Origin: AB-137-C09 sp964458185
Lineage (GTDB): Bacteria; Pseudomonadota; Zetaproteobacteria; Mariprofundales; Mariprofundaceae
Reading direction: 5' to 3'
Length of the DNA stretch: 64,000 bases
NCBI GenBank assembly: GCA_964458185.1
Contig: CAYWFG010000007.1
Location: 1-64,000 of the forward strand
The translations under genes and the position numbers were made by a program. The notes under the pieces are model-generated. The model worked only from the letters and a program-made list of their open reading frames with translations, did not search any database and had not been told where the DNA came from. Below, piece after piece: positions 44,883 through 53,075 of the stretch; position 1 is the first letter of the stretch; each line of letters opens with the position of its first letter.

Positions 44883-45770
44883 TTACCACGCCACTGAAAT
44901 ATTGGTGTAAACAAAACGACTGTCGTATTTATTGTTGATGGTCTGATCAATATAAGATTCTTGCCCGCCAACAATCATCCAACGCATGGTTTCAGATAAT
45001 TTCCATTGCAATGCCAACGAACCACTGCCTTGCTGAATATCAGCAAGATTATACACCGCTGCAGCATCGCCATCGACGGCATAAATACGCTCGCCACCTA
45101 AAACACCGATGCTCATTTGATCCAGTGCTAACCAATTATCAGGGGCAAACCAATGCGTCCACTTGGCATCAACGGCTGCCGTACTGCTTTTACCTTGCGA
45201 GCGCAATGCATTGGATGAGCGAATAAAATAACCACGCAACTGCAACCAATCGGCTTGTTCATTAAAACCAAAGCCCACCGTGGGCGTAAACTGGTCAACA
45301 TTCAATTGATTTTTGTAAGTAGAACGTGCATAACCAAAGTCCAAATAATAGCTTTTATCAAAATCAACGAATGAAATTTGCGGCGCAATCACACGCACAC
45401 CATCGGTATTGCCCGTAACATCATTATTATTGATCAAATGACCATCCAATCGCAAGGTAAGCACACCAGGTAATGCATCAAAATAGGCTTTGTAGCGAAG
45501 ACTTGCAAAATACGATTGTTGATTGATCGCAGGCCCTACTTTGTATTGAATATTAGTGGTATTTGCAGCCAGCGAGAAACCACCCAAATCAAGGTAATCG
45601 GCAGAAAGAATCACCCCACTGCTGGTAATATTATTGCGTAATGTTGATTTATTGTAGGAACCATAATTCGCCTGAACGTCGGTTTTTACGTCCCAAGTGC
45701 CTTCTTCAGCATAGCCCGTAGATGCAGCCAAAACCATCGATGCCAATGCCAACACCATATATTTTTTCAT
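44883..45770 (-). CDS. Outer-membrane beta-barrel protein (295 aa)
   Basis: Signal peptide (cleavage near STGYA), then alternating amphipathic strands through the whole protein and an aromatic C-terminal residue (NISVAW), which is the outer-membrane insertion signal. Segments such as YLDLGGFSLAANTTNIQY, YYLDFGYARSTY and ALQWKLSETMRWMIVGG look like about 12-14 strands. I recognise no named family; the general look is of YaiO-like or small porin proteins. It begins 4 bases after the urea transporter/M23 fusion stop and is followed by a TPR gene. Confidence 0.78.
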   Translation of the reverse strand: MKKYMVLALASMVLAASTGYAEEGTWDVKTDVQANYGSYNKSTLRNNITSSGVILSADYLDLGGFSLAANTTNIQYKVGPAINQQSYFASLRYKAYFDALPGVLTLRLDGHLINNNDVTGNTDGVRVIAPQISFVDFDKSYYLDFGYARSTYKNQLNVDQFTPTVGFGFNEQADWLQLRGYFIRSSNALRSQGKSSTAAVDAKWTHWFAPDNWLALDQMSIGVLGGERIYAVDGDAAAVYNLADIQQGSGSLALQWKLSETMRWMIVGGQESYIDQTINNKYDSRFVYTNISVAW

Positions 45771-45774
45771 TCAT

Positions 45775-47949
45775 TTACTCCTTTTGTGTACTTATCTGCC
45801 ATGCAGGAATGCCTGCATCGCCTTGTTGCCCAAATTCTTGCAATGTCGTCCGTAGACTGTTCGCTTCAGTGTGTAACACCATATCAACACAACCCAGCAA
45901 TGGCACAATCTGCGCTTTACTGTGCATGATTGATGATTCCCCCAAGGGGTAATGCAAGGTATGAACGCCTTCTTGCAACCAAGCTTCACCTTGCCACACG
46001 CGTGTATAATGGCTATGCAGTCCCCTGCCTAAAGGGTAGCACAATGATGCCCATAGTCTATGAACAGGTGTCAATGGCATCAAGGTCATACTGGGTTCAT
46101 CGTCCCAACACGCGACATGCTCACCAAAGGGGGTTAAACCCAGTGCTAAGATCAAGGCATCCAACACAGGGTCTTTTACCCCTTGGCGATCAAAAAAAGC
46201 CAATACCTGTTGCCCATCAATAAACGCTACGCTCGCGCCTGTGCTGCTTTGCAATCGAAATTGCCCTGCTAAGGTCAACACCACAGTAAAGCGTTGCACA
46301 AAAGGCTGATCCACATGATTATCAACACGGTAATCAAATACACGCCCAACACGAAGGTCGATACTGTTACGCAACGATTGATTGATCTTTGGCAAAATCA
46401 CTTGATCGCCTTCATGGGGTCTGGCATACAATGTAAACACAGGAGTATTTTGCGCTGTCGTTTGGTACAACAAGGTTGCCAAATGAAAGGGCATGGTCGC
46501 GCTCCCTAACACCACCCCCGATTGCACATGCATATGCAAATGCGGTTGCGGTGAACGCCCTGAACTGCCACATTGTGCCAGTGCCTGACCGATACCCACA
46601 TAAGCACCGATCACCGTCTCAACGCTGTATTGTTTTAGATGCGCCAGCAACAAATAGAAACCATTTGGCATGCGAATGAGAATGTAATTGCCCCAATTAT
46701 TATCTGTATCCACCTCACCAGGGGGGTTATCGGGCAAGCTTGTTTCCGCAGCCACCACATAGCCTTCAACAGGGGCTATAATCGGCAGTGAAAAACAATA
46801 ATAATGCTCAAGCGCCGTACCCAAGCCTGAAAAACTTTTCCCATCTTCGGTAATGTAAAAATCAAAAGCATATTGCCACGGTGGGCGGTGAGTGTGCGCG
46901 CCATCAAAGCCTTGGTACACCGTCCAACGACCATAAAAAGGCAGCAATACAGGAATGCTACCAAACGCACCATGGCGAACGGCTGCCATCCGCGCCCGCT
47001 CATAACTCACTTCTGGCAATGCAGGGGCATCGAGCAATAATTGCAGCCTTGCCGATGCAGGGCGTTTTTTTAATGCCAACAATACAATCAAAGAAGTCAT
47101 CAAAAACGGCAATGCCATCACTGGCAAACCATAGACCAACATAAAGGTTTCCGAGGCAGAGGTCACGAGGGCTGCCAGCACTGCACCGACCATTGCCAAG
47201 GCAAAGCTTTGTTTATCTGGCACGGTAAAAATACCACCGATGGCAATCGCGGTAAGAATAAAATTAAAACCATTCCAGCTAACCAAATCAGGGTGAGGGC
47301 TACCCGTCAACAAAGAATAACAAGCAAAACCCACGGTAAACCCTGTCACTGCCAAAAAAGCCAAATAGCGTGAGGTCAACAACAAGCCGATAAACATCAG
47401 CACACCCGGCAATGGATGCGGAATAAAAAATGCCGTTCCCAACGCGGTGAAAAATTGATCCACCCACGGATGAATAAACACACCATGCGGGGTCATCGGT
47501 AATAAATAACGGCTTAACGTACCATAACTGTGCGCTGCCAAGGTTACTGTCAACGCCACTAACACAAACGGCAGACTCAATGCAGGCAAATGATCCAGCC
47601 GCCACAACATATCGGCAATGGCAACCGTGGAAAACACTGCCATGATCGCACCTAACACCACCAATAAACCTAGGTATAAATCAAGTTGGTAATACGCGCC
47701 TAAAGCAAGCCCTACCAACAAACTGTTGTACACATGCAAGCCACTCTCTAGGTGGCTAAAATTTAACAGCCGTGCCGTTAAAATACCCACCAAGGCAGCC
47801 AACAAGCCACTTAACCCTGCATTAGGGAACCAAAAAGTAGCAAGCAACAACACTGCCCCCACCCACGGCTTTTCGGTAAACAAAATAGAGGCATAAGCCC
47901 GCAACAAACCTGTGAGCATGGTCGATGGGGTTGATGTTATGATAAACAT
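45775..47949 (-). CDS. Urea transporter fused to M23 (LytM-type) peptidase
   Basis: A 724-residue two-part protein. The N-terminal 300 residues form about ten membrane helices with the urea transporter features HVYNSLLVGLALG (about 72-84) and the repeated half around GFNFILTAIAIGGIF (227-241). The remainder is periplasmic or cytoplasmic and contains an M23 metallopeptidase domain (about 325-480) with candidate zinc ligands His354, Asp363 and His472, plus His437, in THRPPWQYAFDF, LLLAHLKQY and QPHLHMHV. A C-terminal region of about 240 residues follows with no family I recognise. Urea transporter/M23 fusions exist in other proteobacteria, but the link between urea or a small amide and peptidoglycan cleavage is not explained. 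No urease genes are in the window. Confidence 0.88.
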   Translation of the reverse strand: MFIITSTPSTMLTGLLRAYASILFTEKPWVGAVLLLATFWFPNAGLSGLLAALVGILTARLLNFSHLESGLHVYNSLLVGLALGAYYQLDLYLGLLVVLGAIMAVFSTVAIADMLWRLDHLPALSLPFVLVALTVTLAAHSYGTLSRYLLPMTPHGVFIHPWVDQFFTALGTAFFIPHPLPGVLMFIGLLLTSRYLAFLAVTGFTVGFACYSLLTGSPHPDLVSWNGFNFILTAIAIGGIFTVPDKQSFALAMVGAVLAALVTSASETFMLVYGLPVMALPFLMTSLIVLLALKKRPASARLQLLLDAPALPEVSYERARMAAVRHGAFGSIPVLLPFYGRWTVYQGFDGAHTHRPPWQYAFDFYITEDGKSFSGLGTALEHYYCFSLPIIAPVEGYVVAAETSLPDNPPGEVDTDNNWGNYILIRMPNGFYLLLAHLKQYSVETVIGAYVGIGQALAQCGSSGRSPQPHLHMHVQSGVVLGSATMPFHLATLLYQTTAQNTPVFTLYARPHEGDQVILPKINQSLRNSIDLRVGRVFDYRVDNHVDQPFVQRFTVVLTLAGQFRLQSSTGASVAFIDGQQVLAFFDRQGVKDPVLDALILALGLTPFGEHVACWDDEPSMTLMPLTPVHRLWASLCYPLGRGLHSHYTRVWQGEAWLQEGVHTLHYPLGESSIMHSKAQIVPLLGCVDMVLHTEANSLRTTLQEFGQQGDAGIPAWQISTQKE

Positions 47950-47962
47950 TGAATCCTTTTGT

Positions 47963-47989
47963 TGGCTCTCATGCCAAGCATGAGAGCCA
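47963..47989. terminator. Strong intercistronic hairpin
   Basis: TGGCTCTCATG (47963-47973) pairs perfectly with CATGAGAGCCA (47979-47989) around a 5-base loop, in the 58-base gap between the 191-aa barrel gene and the urea transporter/M23 gene. On the minus strand it is followed by ACAAAAGG, not a T-run. It could be a partial terminator or an mRNA-stabilising element that lets the upstream barrel be made in excess. Confidence 0.5.
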
Positions 47990-48007
47990 GATAAAATCAG
48001 CTAAACC

Positions 48008-48583
48008 TTAAAACGCATAATGCACGGTGGCAGTAAAGCCATTGACATCCAAGCCTTTAAAGTTGGTGTTTTTGCTAGCAACATCAGCTTTGCTTGAGTA
48101 ACGCACCCATTCTGCGCCAACACGCCATTCTGGTGTGACTGCATATTCACCGCCTAAACCAAAGGTTAGATTGGTGCTGGTCTTGCCTTGTTTGATACCT
48201 GCCTTCGCACCCGTTGCTGCAGTGAAACTGGCTTTTAATGAAGTAACACCTAACAAGCCGTACACTGTCACATTATCCATCACTTCATACTGGGGTTTCG
48301 CCAACACCGAGGCAAACCAGTCAACTTTGCTTTGTTCAATAATAGGACCAAAGTCAGCATTATCGGTTGAACCCACACTGCCCAAGCGAATTTCTGCTGC
48401 AAAATGGCGATGAAACTGCATGCCTGCCAAAGCATAGCCACCCAGAGCCGTTTTTTTGTTTTTACCTGGATCCATCTCAAACATACCAAGACCAGCCCCG
48501 ACATAAAGGTTTTGCTCTGCTGCTTGGGCAACCCCTATACCACTGCACGTCATCATTACGGCTGCAAGCCATATTTTTTTCAT
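48008..48583 (-). CDS. Small outer-membrane beta-barrel protein (191 aa)
   Basis: Signal peptide (cleavage near AQAAEQ), then an eight-strand OmpA/OmpW-like barrel: NLYVGAGLGMF, ALAGMQFHRHFAAEIRLGS, NVTVYGLLGVTSLK, LTFGLGGEYAVTPEWRVGAEW and the C-terminal GFTATVHYAF with terminal Phe. It lacks a peptidoglycan-binding C-terminal domain. An AAGGAG ribosome-binding site is preceded by a small hairpin (TGTTGAA/TTCAACA, 48595-48611). It is 51 bases downstream of the decarboxylase gene on the same strand. Confidence 0.85.
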   Translation of the reverse strand: MKKIWLAAVMMTCSGIGVAQAAEQNLYVGAGLGMFEMDPGKNKKTALGGYALAGMQFHRHFAAEIRLGSVGSTDNADFGPIIEQSKVDWFASVLAKPQYEVMDNVTVYGLLGVTSLKASFTAATGAKAGIKQGKTSTNLTFGLGGEYAVTPEWRVGAEWVRYSSKADVASKNTNFKGLDVNGFTATVHYAF

Positions 48584-48634
48584 TATGTTCTCCTTGTTGA
48601 AGTATTCAACAGGCGCATACTAAAACCCAATAGC

Positions 48635-50005
48635 TTAAACAGAAATTAAATGTGCAGGCAAACGCTCTTGCGCTGTGACTGCTGCCAAGTCTTCGGCTTC
48701 ACGAATCACATGCACTTGTTGCTCAGTATCAATCATGATTACATTGGGGCGGTATTCGATAAACTGCATCCATTGGGTATTGTTGTATGCGCCAACAGGG
48801 CTGAATACCAAGGCATCGCCCACATTGAGAGGGGGAAGCATGATGCTGGCACGCATCACATCAATGTTCATGCACAACGGACCATACAATACGGTATCTT
48901 CAGCAACGCCTTCTAAGGGCTGGACGGGCGTGACTTGATGGTTGTACCAAAAGCCTGTAAATAACAGGTTTACCCCTGCATCAATCACCGAAGAACGGCG
49001 ACCATCGGGCAATCGTTTGTTGGCGATCACCGAAGTGACCAAAATTTCTGCATCATCCACCACGCCACGACCACTTTCCATAATCAAGCGGGGTTTATTT
49101 TTACCCTGCGCGACACGGTCTTTGGTGGCATAATTCAATGCCGTGCAAATCGCTTCGGCATATTGGTCGGTGGTTGGCACGACTTGTTCGGGCGGTAAAT
49201 ACGTACCATGCAAGGTATTGAGCGAGGCAAAACCACCACCTATATCAATGCTGTCAATCTCACAACCTGTCGCAGCTTCGATTTGTTCCATAAAGGCACA
49301 CATGATATTGATCTGTGCGGTATAGGCGCGAGGGTCTAACACAAAGGTTCCCAAATGACTGTGTAAGCCACACAAATTTAACTGCTTGCTTTCGGCAAGC
49401 AAACGCGCTGCATCCATCGCTTGCCCTGATTCAATATTAAAACCAAAGCGCGTCCAAGGGTCGGTAAAGCCTGTATCAAAATTAAGCCGCATGGTCACAT
49501 TGACCAGTTTATCTGCTTTTTGTGCCACATCATCAAGCAAGTATAATTCATCCAAATTATCCAGATGAATACGCGCCCCTTCAGCCACCACCAATTCCAA
49601 GGTGCTGCGTGATTTATGTGGACCATTGAATAAAATCTTTTCCGCAGGCATGCCTAAGCTGCGCGCTTTTTGGTATTCAAAAATAGAAACGACTTCTGCC
49701 CATGCCCCTTCTTGATGCAATATATTGCACACAGCTCCCAGATAATTGGTTTTATACGACCAACTGTAGACAACATCACTGTAGCGTGTTTCAAAGGCGC
49801 GGAGCAAACGGCGAACATTGTTGCGTAAGCGTTTCTCCGACAAAATAAATAACGGTGAACCGTAAGTTTTAAGCAGCGGCGCAATGGCTACGCCTTCAAA
49901 ATCTTCGTTGTATTGGGTGGCTGCCGTGCTACCAAACTTATTCAGCGCACCCAAACGATGGGGCGTTAAGGTGGGTTTTTTCCATGCTTTTTTTTGTGCT
50001 GTCAT
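48635..50005 (-). CDS. PLP fold-type III decarboxylase, diaminopimelate decarboxylase-like
   Basis: A 456-residue alanine-racemase-fold enzyme. Seen: PLP Lys85 in YSWSYKTNYL, LHSHLGT (His217), the PLP-phosphate loop DIGGGF (about 254-259), ESGRGVVDDAEI, and YGPLCMNIDVM (Cys378, Asp382). Canonical diaminopimelate decarboxylases have CESxD at the last site; here the Glu-Ser pair is replaced, so the substrate is probably not free meso-diaminopimelate. Members such as butirosin BtrK decarboxylate carrier-bound amino acids supplied by an ATP-grasp enzyme, the same pairing as here. The start overlaps the ATP-grasp stop (ATGA). A role as the cell's LysA cannot be excluded. Confidence 0.88.
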   Translation of the reverse strand: MTAQKKAWKKPTLTPHRLGALNKFGSTAATQYNEDFEGVAIAPLLKTYGSPLFILSEKRLRNNVRRLLRAFETRYSDVVYSWSYKTNYLGAVCNILHQEGAWAEVVSIFEYQKARSLGMPAEKILFNGPHKSRSTLELVVAEGARIHLDNLDELYLLDDVAQKADKLVNVTMRLNFDTGFTDPWTRFGFNIESGQAMDAARLLAESKQLNLCGLHSHLGTFVLDPRAYTAQINIMCAFMEQIEAATGCEIDSIDIGGGFASLNTLHGTYLPPEQVVPTTDQYAEAICTALNYATKDRVAQGKNKPRLIMESGRGVVDDAEILVTSVIANKRLPDGRRSSVIDAGVNLLFTGFWYNHQVTPVQPLEGVAEDTVLYGPLCMNIDVMRASIMLPPLNVGDALVFSPVGAYNNTQWMQFIEYRPNVIMIDTEQQVHVIREAEDLAAVTAQERLPAHLISV

Positions 50006-51081
50006 TGGACTTGTCCTTGTGTCTTCGTTGCGCCAGCAATTGCTATGGCTTCAAATGTTTCAATATCAATCACGGTTTCTAGAGCATAGCGAATCATCAT
50101 TTTGCCAACATCGGGTGGCGATAACGATGGCGTATCCCCGTTAATGAGTGCCACCAATGCCGCAGGTAAATTCACCCCTGATGCGGTTGCCAAATAGACC
50201 CAAGCAGGAAAACGCGGATTAATCTCAATCAATAAATAGCGACCCGTTTGTGCCTCTTTCATGATCTCTACTTCCAAAGGTCCCGGCCATTTTAGCGTGG
50301 CAATCAATTTTCGTGCAACCGTTTCAAGCTGGGCATCCATGATGGTAATACCCGACCATGCTTTGCCTTTGTCAGTCACCGCTTGCTTGCGCATCATCAC
50401 CGCTCCCAGCATCTCGCCTGTGCCATCGCCCACGGCAACCAGATTGACTTCATGCCCCTTGGCATAGCGTTGCACCAACACGGGTAAGCCCCATTCTGCG
50501 GCTATCCGCCGAAACGCTGCTGCACCTTCATCGGCATTAGCCACCACTGCGGCATCATAAAAAACGCCTTTGACCACCATTGGGTAATGCCAGCCTTGTT
50601 CATGGCAGCTATAAAAAAAATTACTGCTGGTAATATTGGTGGTTTCGGGGTAAGAAACACCTGCATCTTTTGCCAAGGCATCAAGGCGATCTTTATTACG
50701 TGCCAACAATTGTTCACGGTCAGGCAACAACATACGAATGCCAACGCTGGCTAATTCACTTTGCAAACGGGTGAAGCTCATTAATTCCGCATCAAGACAA
50801 GGAATCAATACATCAATATGTTCCAGTGATTGAATATATTGCAACCGCTCTAATAACTGTTGCTCCCCTGCCGAGGGGTAAGGCAATAAATACCCCGCAT
50901 CACAGAAATCAGACAAATACAAACCAGGGTCAAGCACATCATAGCCCATGCCAATGATACGCGCCTGCTCACCATACGCCTCACGAATACTCCGTGCCAC
51001 GGCAAGCCCTGGCCCTGGATTTTCGGGCTTGGCATTCATGCCTGTGATGGCAATGGTAATCGATGTTACGCACTTGTTCAT
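50002..51081 (-). CDS. ATP-grasp carboxylate-amine ligase-like protein
   Basis: A 359-residue ATP-grasp protein. Seen: an N-terminal pre-grasp domain with ITGMNAKPENPGPGLAVARSI and YLLPYPSAGEQQLLERL, DVLIPCLDAELM (about 90-101), the ATP-binding MVVKGVFYDA, and the magnesium-binding LLIEINPRFPAW (Glu286, Asn288). It most resembles carbamoyl-phosphate synthase-like ATP-grasp proteins. By family mechanism it would form an acyl-phosphate and join it to an amine or thiol. Both ends overlap neighbours by four bases: TetR-PqqD upstream and PLP decarboxylase downstream. A dedicated amino acid ligase role is inferred. Confidence 0.87.
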   Translation of the reverse strand: MNKCVTSITIAITGMNAKPENPGPGLAVARSIREAYGEQARIIGMGYDVLDPGLYLSDFCDAGYLLPYPSAGEQQLLERLQYIQSLEHIDVLIPCLDAELMSFTRLQSELASVGIRMLLPDREQLLARNKDRLDALAKDAGVSYPETTNITSSNFFYSCHEQGWHYPMVVKGVFYDAAVVANADEGAAAFRRIAAEWGLPVLVQRYAKGHEVNLVAVGDGTGEMLGAVMMRKQAVTDKGKAWSGITIMDAQLETVARKLIATLKWPGPLEVEIMKEAQTGRYLLIEINPRFPAWVYLATASGVNLPAALVALINGDTPSLSPPDVGKMMIRYALETVIDIETFEAIAIAGATKTQGQVQ

Positions 51082-51884
51082 GCCAGCAGCTTCCGCAACT
51101 GCCCTGCAAATTCGGTAATATCGCGCGCTGCTGTTTGTGCATCCACGTCAAAGGCTTCGCTCACAGCGGTGAGCAGCGCAGGCATATCGTATTGTTTTTG
51201 CAACAAACGAAGCAAAAACAGACCTATGGCATTGGCTGTAAAGCTGCGCCCATTGACGGGGTCAAAAACAAAGCCACTGTCATTCAATGCTAATTGCTGC
51301 AACGCTTCATAAGCGGGAAAAAGCTCTGCCGTTGCACTTGATTTTTCCCAAGGTAAACCATCCATAAATTGCTCCTTTTGTTCTTTTCGACGGGGATTTT
51401 CTGGGTTCCATGCTCGATACAATGAAACCATCAAATGATCGCCAAGGATAGCCGCCGAAACCATCGCAGGGCGATCGTGCAAACACGCAATACGCGCTTG
51501 AAACTGTTGTTGCACATCCATACGGATGTGTGCCATCTGCTGCCGCAAATGCGGCACATCCATGGTTTGGCAACAGATAAAACTCAATAAGGCATCATCA
51601 TCCAATAATCGCTGAATGGTATACAAAAAACCATTGCGACCTGCGGGCATACCAGCAAGCAGGGTGTTCAGTTGCTTGTTTCGGCTCTCAACCCATGCCG
51701 TTAACATCGCCTCGCGGTTGGCAAAATGCCGAAACAACACCCCATCTGACACCCCCGATTCCCGCGATACACGCTGCGTGGTCAAAAAAGCCAAGGCATT
51801 TTTCATGGCTATGCGATCTATCGCAGCAAGCACTTGCTGGTAACGGCGGGTCGCAACGGCAGTTTTTTTAGGCGCGTAAGACAT
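51078..51884 (-). CDS. TetR-type regulator fused to a PqqD/RRE-like domain
   Basis: A 268-residue protein with two recognisable parts. Residues about 12-60 are a TetR DNA-binding domain: VLAAIDRIAMKNALAF then TQRVSRESGVSDGVLFRHFANREAML. Residues 61-195 are a TetR-like helical ligand/dimer region. Residues about 196-268 match PqqD: GFVFDPVNGRSFTANAIGLFL, then AVSEAFDVDAQTAARDITEFA and a final LRKLLA. PqqD domains bind peptides or carriers for modification enzymes. The gene overlaps the ATP-grasp gene by four bases. A perfect inverted repeat sits in its promoter, consistent with autoregulation. I know of no described TetR-PqqD protein. Fusion is read directly from one open frame; function is inferred. 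Confidence 0.85.
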   Translation of the reverse strand: MSYAPKKTAVATRRYQQVLAAIDRIAMKNALAFLTTQRVSRESGVSDGVLFRHFANREAMLTAWVESRNKQLNTLLAGMPAGRNGFLYTIQRLLDDDALLSFICCQTMDVPHLRQQMAHIRMDVQQQFQARIACLHDRPAMVSAAILGDHLMVSLYRAWNPENPRRKEQKEQFMDGLPWEKSSATAELFPAYEALQQLALNDSGFVFDPVNGRSFTANAIGLFLLRLLQKQYDMPALLTAVSEAFDVDAQTAARDITEFAGQLRKLLA

Positions 51885-51892
51885 GGGTGCGA

Positions 51893-51921
51893 ATAAGAAA
51901 CGAAAGTAAAGACTTTCACAA
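51893..51921 (-). promoter_or_regulatory. TetR-PqqD promoter with operator in the spacer
   Basis: On the minus strand TTGTGA (51921-51916) and TCTTAT (51898-51893) are 17 bases apart. The spacer contains almost the whole inverted repeat GAAAGT-AAAG-ACTTTC (51902-51917). A bound TetR dimer would block both this promoter and the divergent MFS promoter (a TATTAT at 51930-51935 on the plus strand). Confidence 0.55.
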
Positions 51922-51944
51922 CTGTTTTTTATTATTGGCGTTCA

Positions 51945-53069
51945 ATGTATAGCCTGCCAACCCTCATGCGTACATTTTATTTTATCTATTTTTCTATCAT
52001 GGGCTTGATGCTGCCCTTTTTCCCTGTCTATTTGGCAGCACTGCACATGAATGCTGCCACCATTGGTTTTATGGTGGGTTTATTATCGGCAGCACGCATG
52101 CTTGCACCGCCCCTCTTTGGTTATTATCTGGAACAACGGCAACACAATGCAGCGGCAGTACTCGCCGTGGCAGGCGTGGTGGCAGCCATCAGCGTCGTGC
52201 CGTTAAATCATACGGTTTCATGGCTGCCCTTGTTTGCCTTATTGGTGCTATTATTTTCGGTGTTATGGGCTGGCATGCTTCCTGCTGCCGATAGTTTAAC
52301 CCTTGCCATGACAAAACAACAAGGTAGCGACTATGGACGTATTCGTCTTTGGGGTTCGATTGGATTTATTGCCAGTTCAATGCTCGCTGGCGCATGGTTA
52401 GAAGGGCAGGCGATTGATTATTTACCGTGGATTGTTGCAGGCTTGATGCTTTTGTTGGCAGTGAGTGCATGGGCGTTTCATGCGCCTAGCCATACGGCAG
52501 CGGCGCACAGCAAACAGCCAATAGCTGAAAAAAAATGGTCGCCAGCATTGCGCCGTTTGATGATCGGTGGTCTGCTGATGCAATGTTCCCATGGTGCTTA
52601 TTATGGTTTTTTCAGCCTTTATTTGATTCAACTGGGCTATGACCATCAAACCATTGGTTTGTTGTGGGTGGTGGGTGTACTGGCTGAAATTGTATTGATG
52701 GCTTATGGCGGCACATGGTTGCAACAATTACCACTGAACACTTGCCTGCGGGCGTGTTTTTTGCTCGCTGCATTGCGCTGGTTAGGCATTGGCATGGTGG
52801 AAGATTATGTCTTACTGATTGTATTTCAATTGCTACATGCTGCCAGTTTTGCTGCTTTTCATGTTGCCAGTGTCACAGGTATTAGCCGTATTTCACCTGC
52901 CTCACAGCACATCTCAACCCAAGGGTGGTTTGCTGCGATGGGGTTTGGTTTAGGGGGTATGTTAGGGATTATGTTAGCAGGGCAAGTGGTTAACACGATC
53001 GATATTCAGGCAGCGTTTTTATTGTCGGTATTGGTTGCACTGGCTGGGGTGTGGTTGTATCGGAAGTAA
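51945..53069 (+). CDS. MFS transporter (MFS_1-like, HcaT-type)
   Basis: A 374-residue, 12-helix major facilitator. Seen: RTFYFIYFSIMGLMLPFFPVYLAA at the N-terminus, GFMVGLLSAARMLAPPLFGY, YGRIRLWGSIGFI (loop 4-5 motif), and a second half starting near RLMIGGLLMQCSHGAYYGFFSLYL. It resembles phenylpropionate/nucleoside-type symporters. It is divergent from the TetR-PqqD gene and shares its operator region, so it is probably controlled by that regulator and may move the pathway's product or precursor. No clear ribosome-binding site precedes ATG 51945. Confidence 0.87.
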   Translation: MYSLPTLMRTFYFIYFSIMGLMLPFFPVYLAALHMNAATIGFMVGLLSAARMLAPPLFGYYLEQRQHNAAAVLAVAGVVAAISVVPLNHTVSWLPLFALLVLLFSVLWAGMLPAADSLTLAMTKQQGSDYGRIRLWGSIGFIASSMLAGAWLEGQAIDYLPWIVAGLMLLLAVSAWAFHAPSHTAAAHSKQPIAEKKWSPALRRLMIGGLLMQCSHGAYYGFFSLYLIQLGYDHQTIGLLWVVGVLAEIVLMAYGGTWLQQLPLNTCLRACFLLAALRWLGIGMVEDYVLLIVFQLLHAASFAAFHVASVTGISRISPASQHISTQGWFAAMGFGLGGMLGIMLAGQVVNTIDIQAAFLLSVLVALAGVWLYRK

Positions 53070-53075
53070 CTGATA

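Noticed and set aside
48635..50005. Straightforward lysA call
   Set aside because: CESxD is not conserved and the neighbours are ATP-grasp and TetR-PqqD, so I kept a general decarboxylase call.
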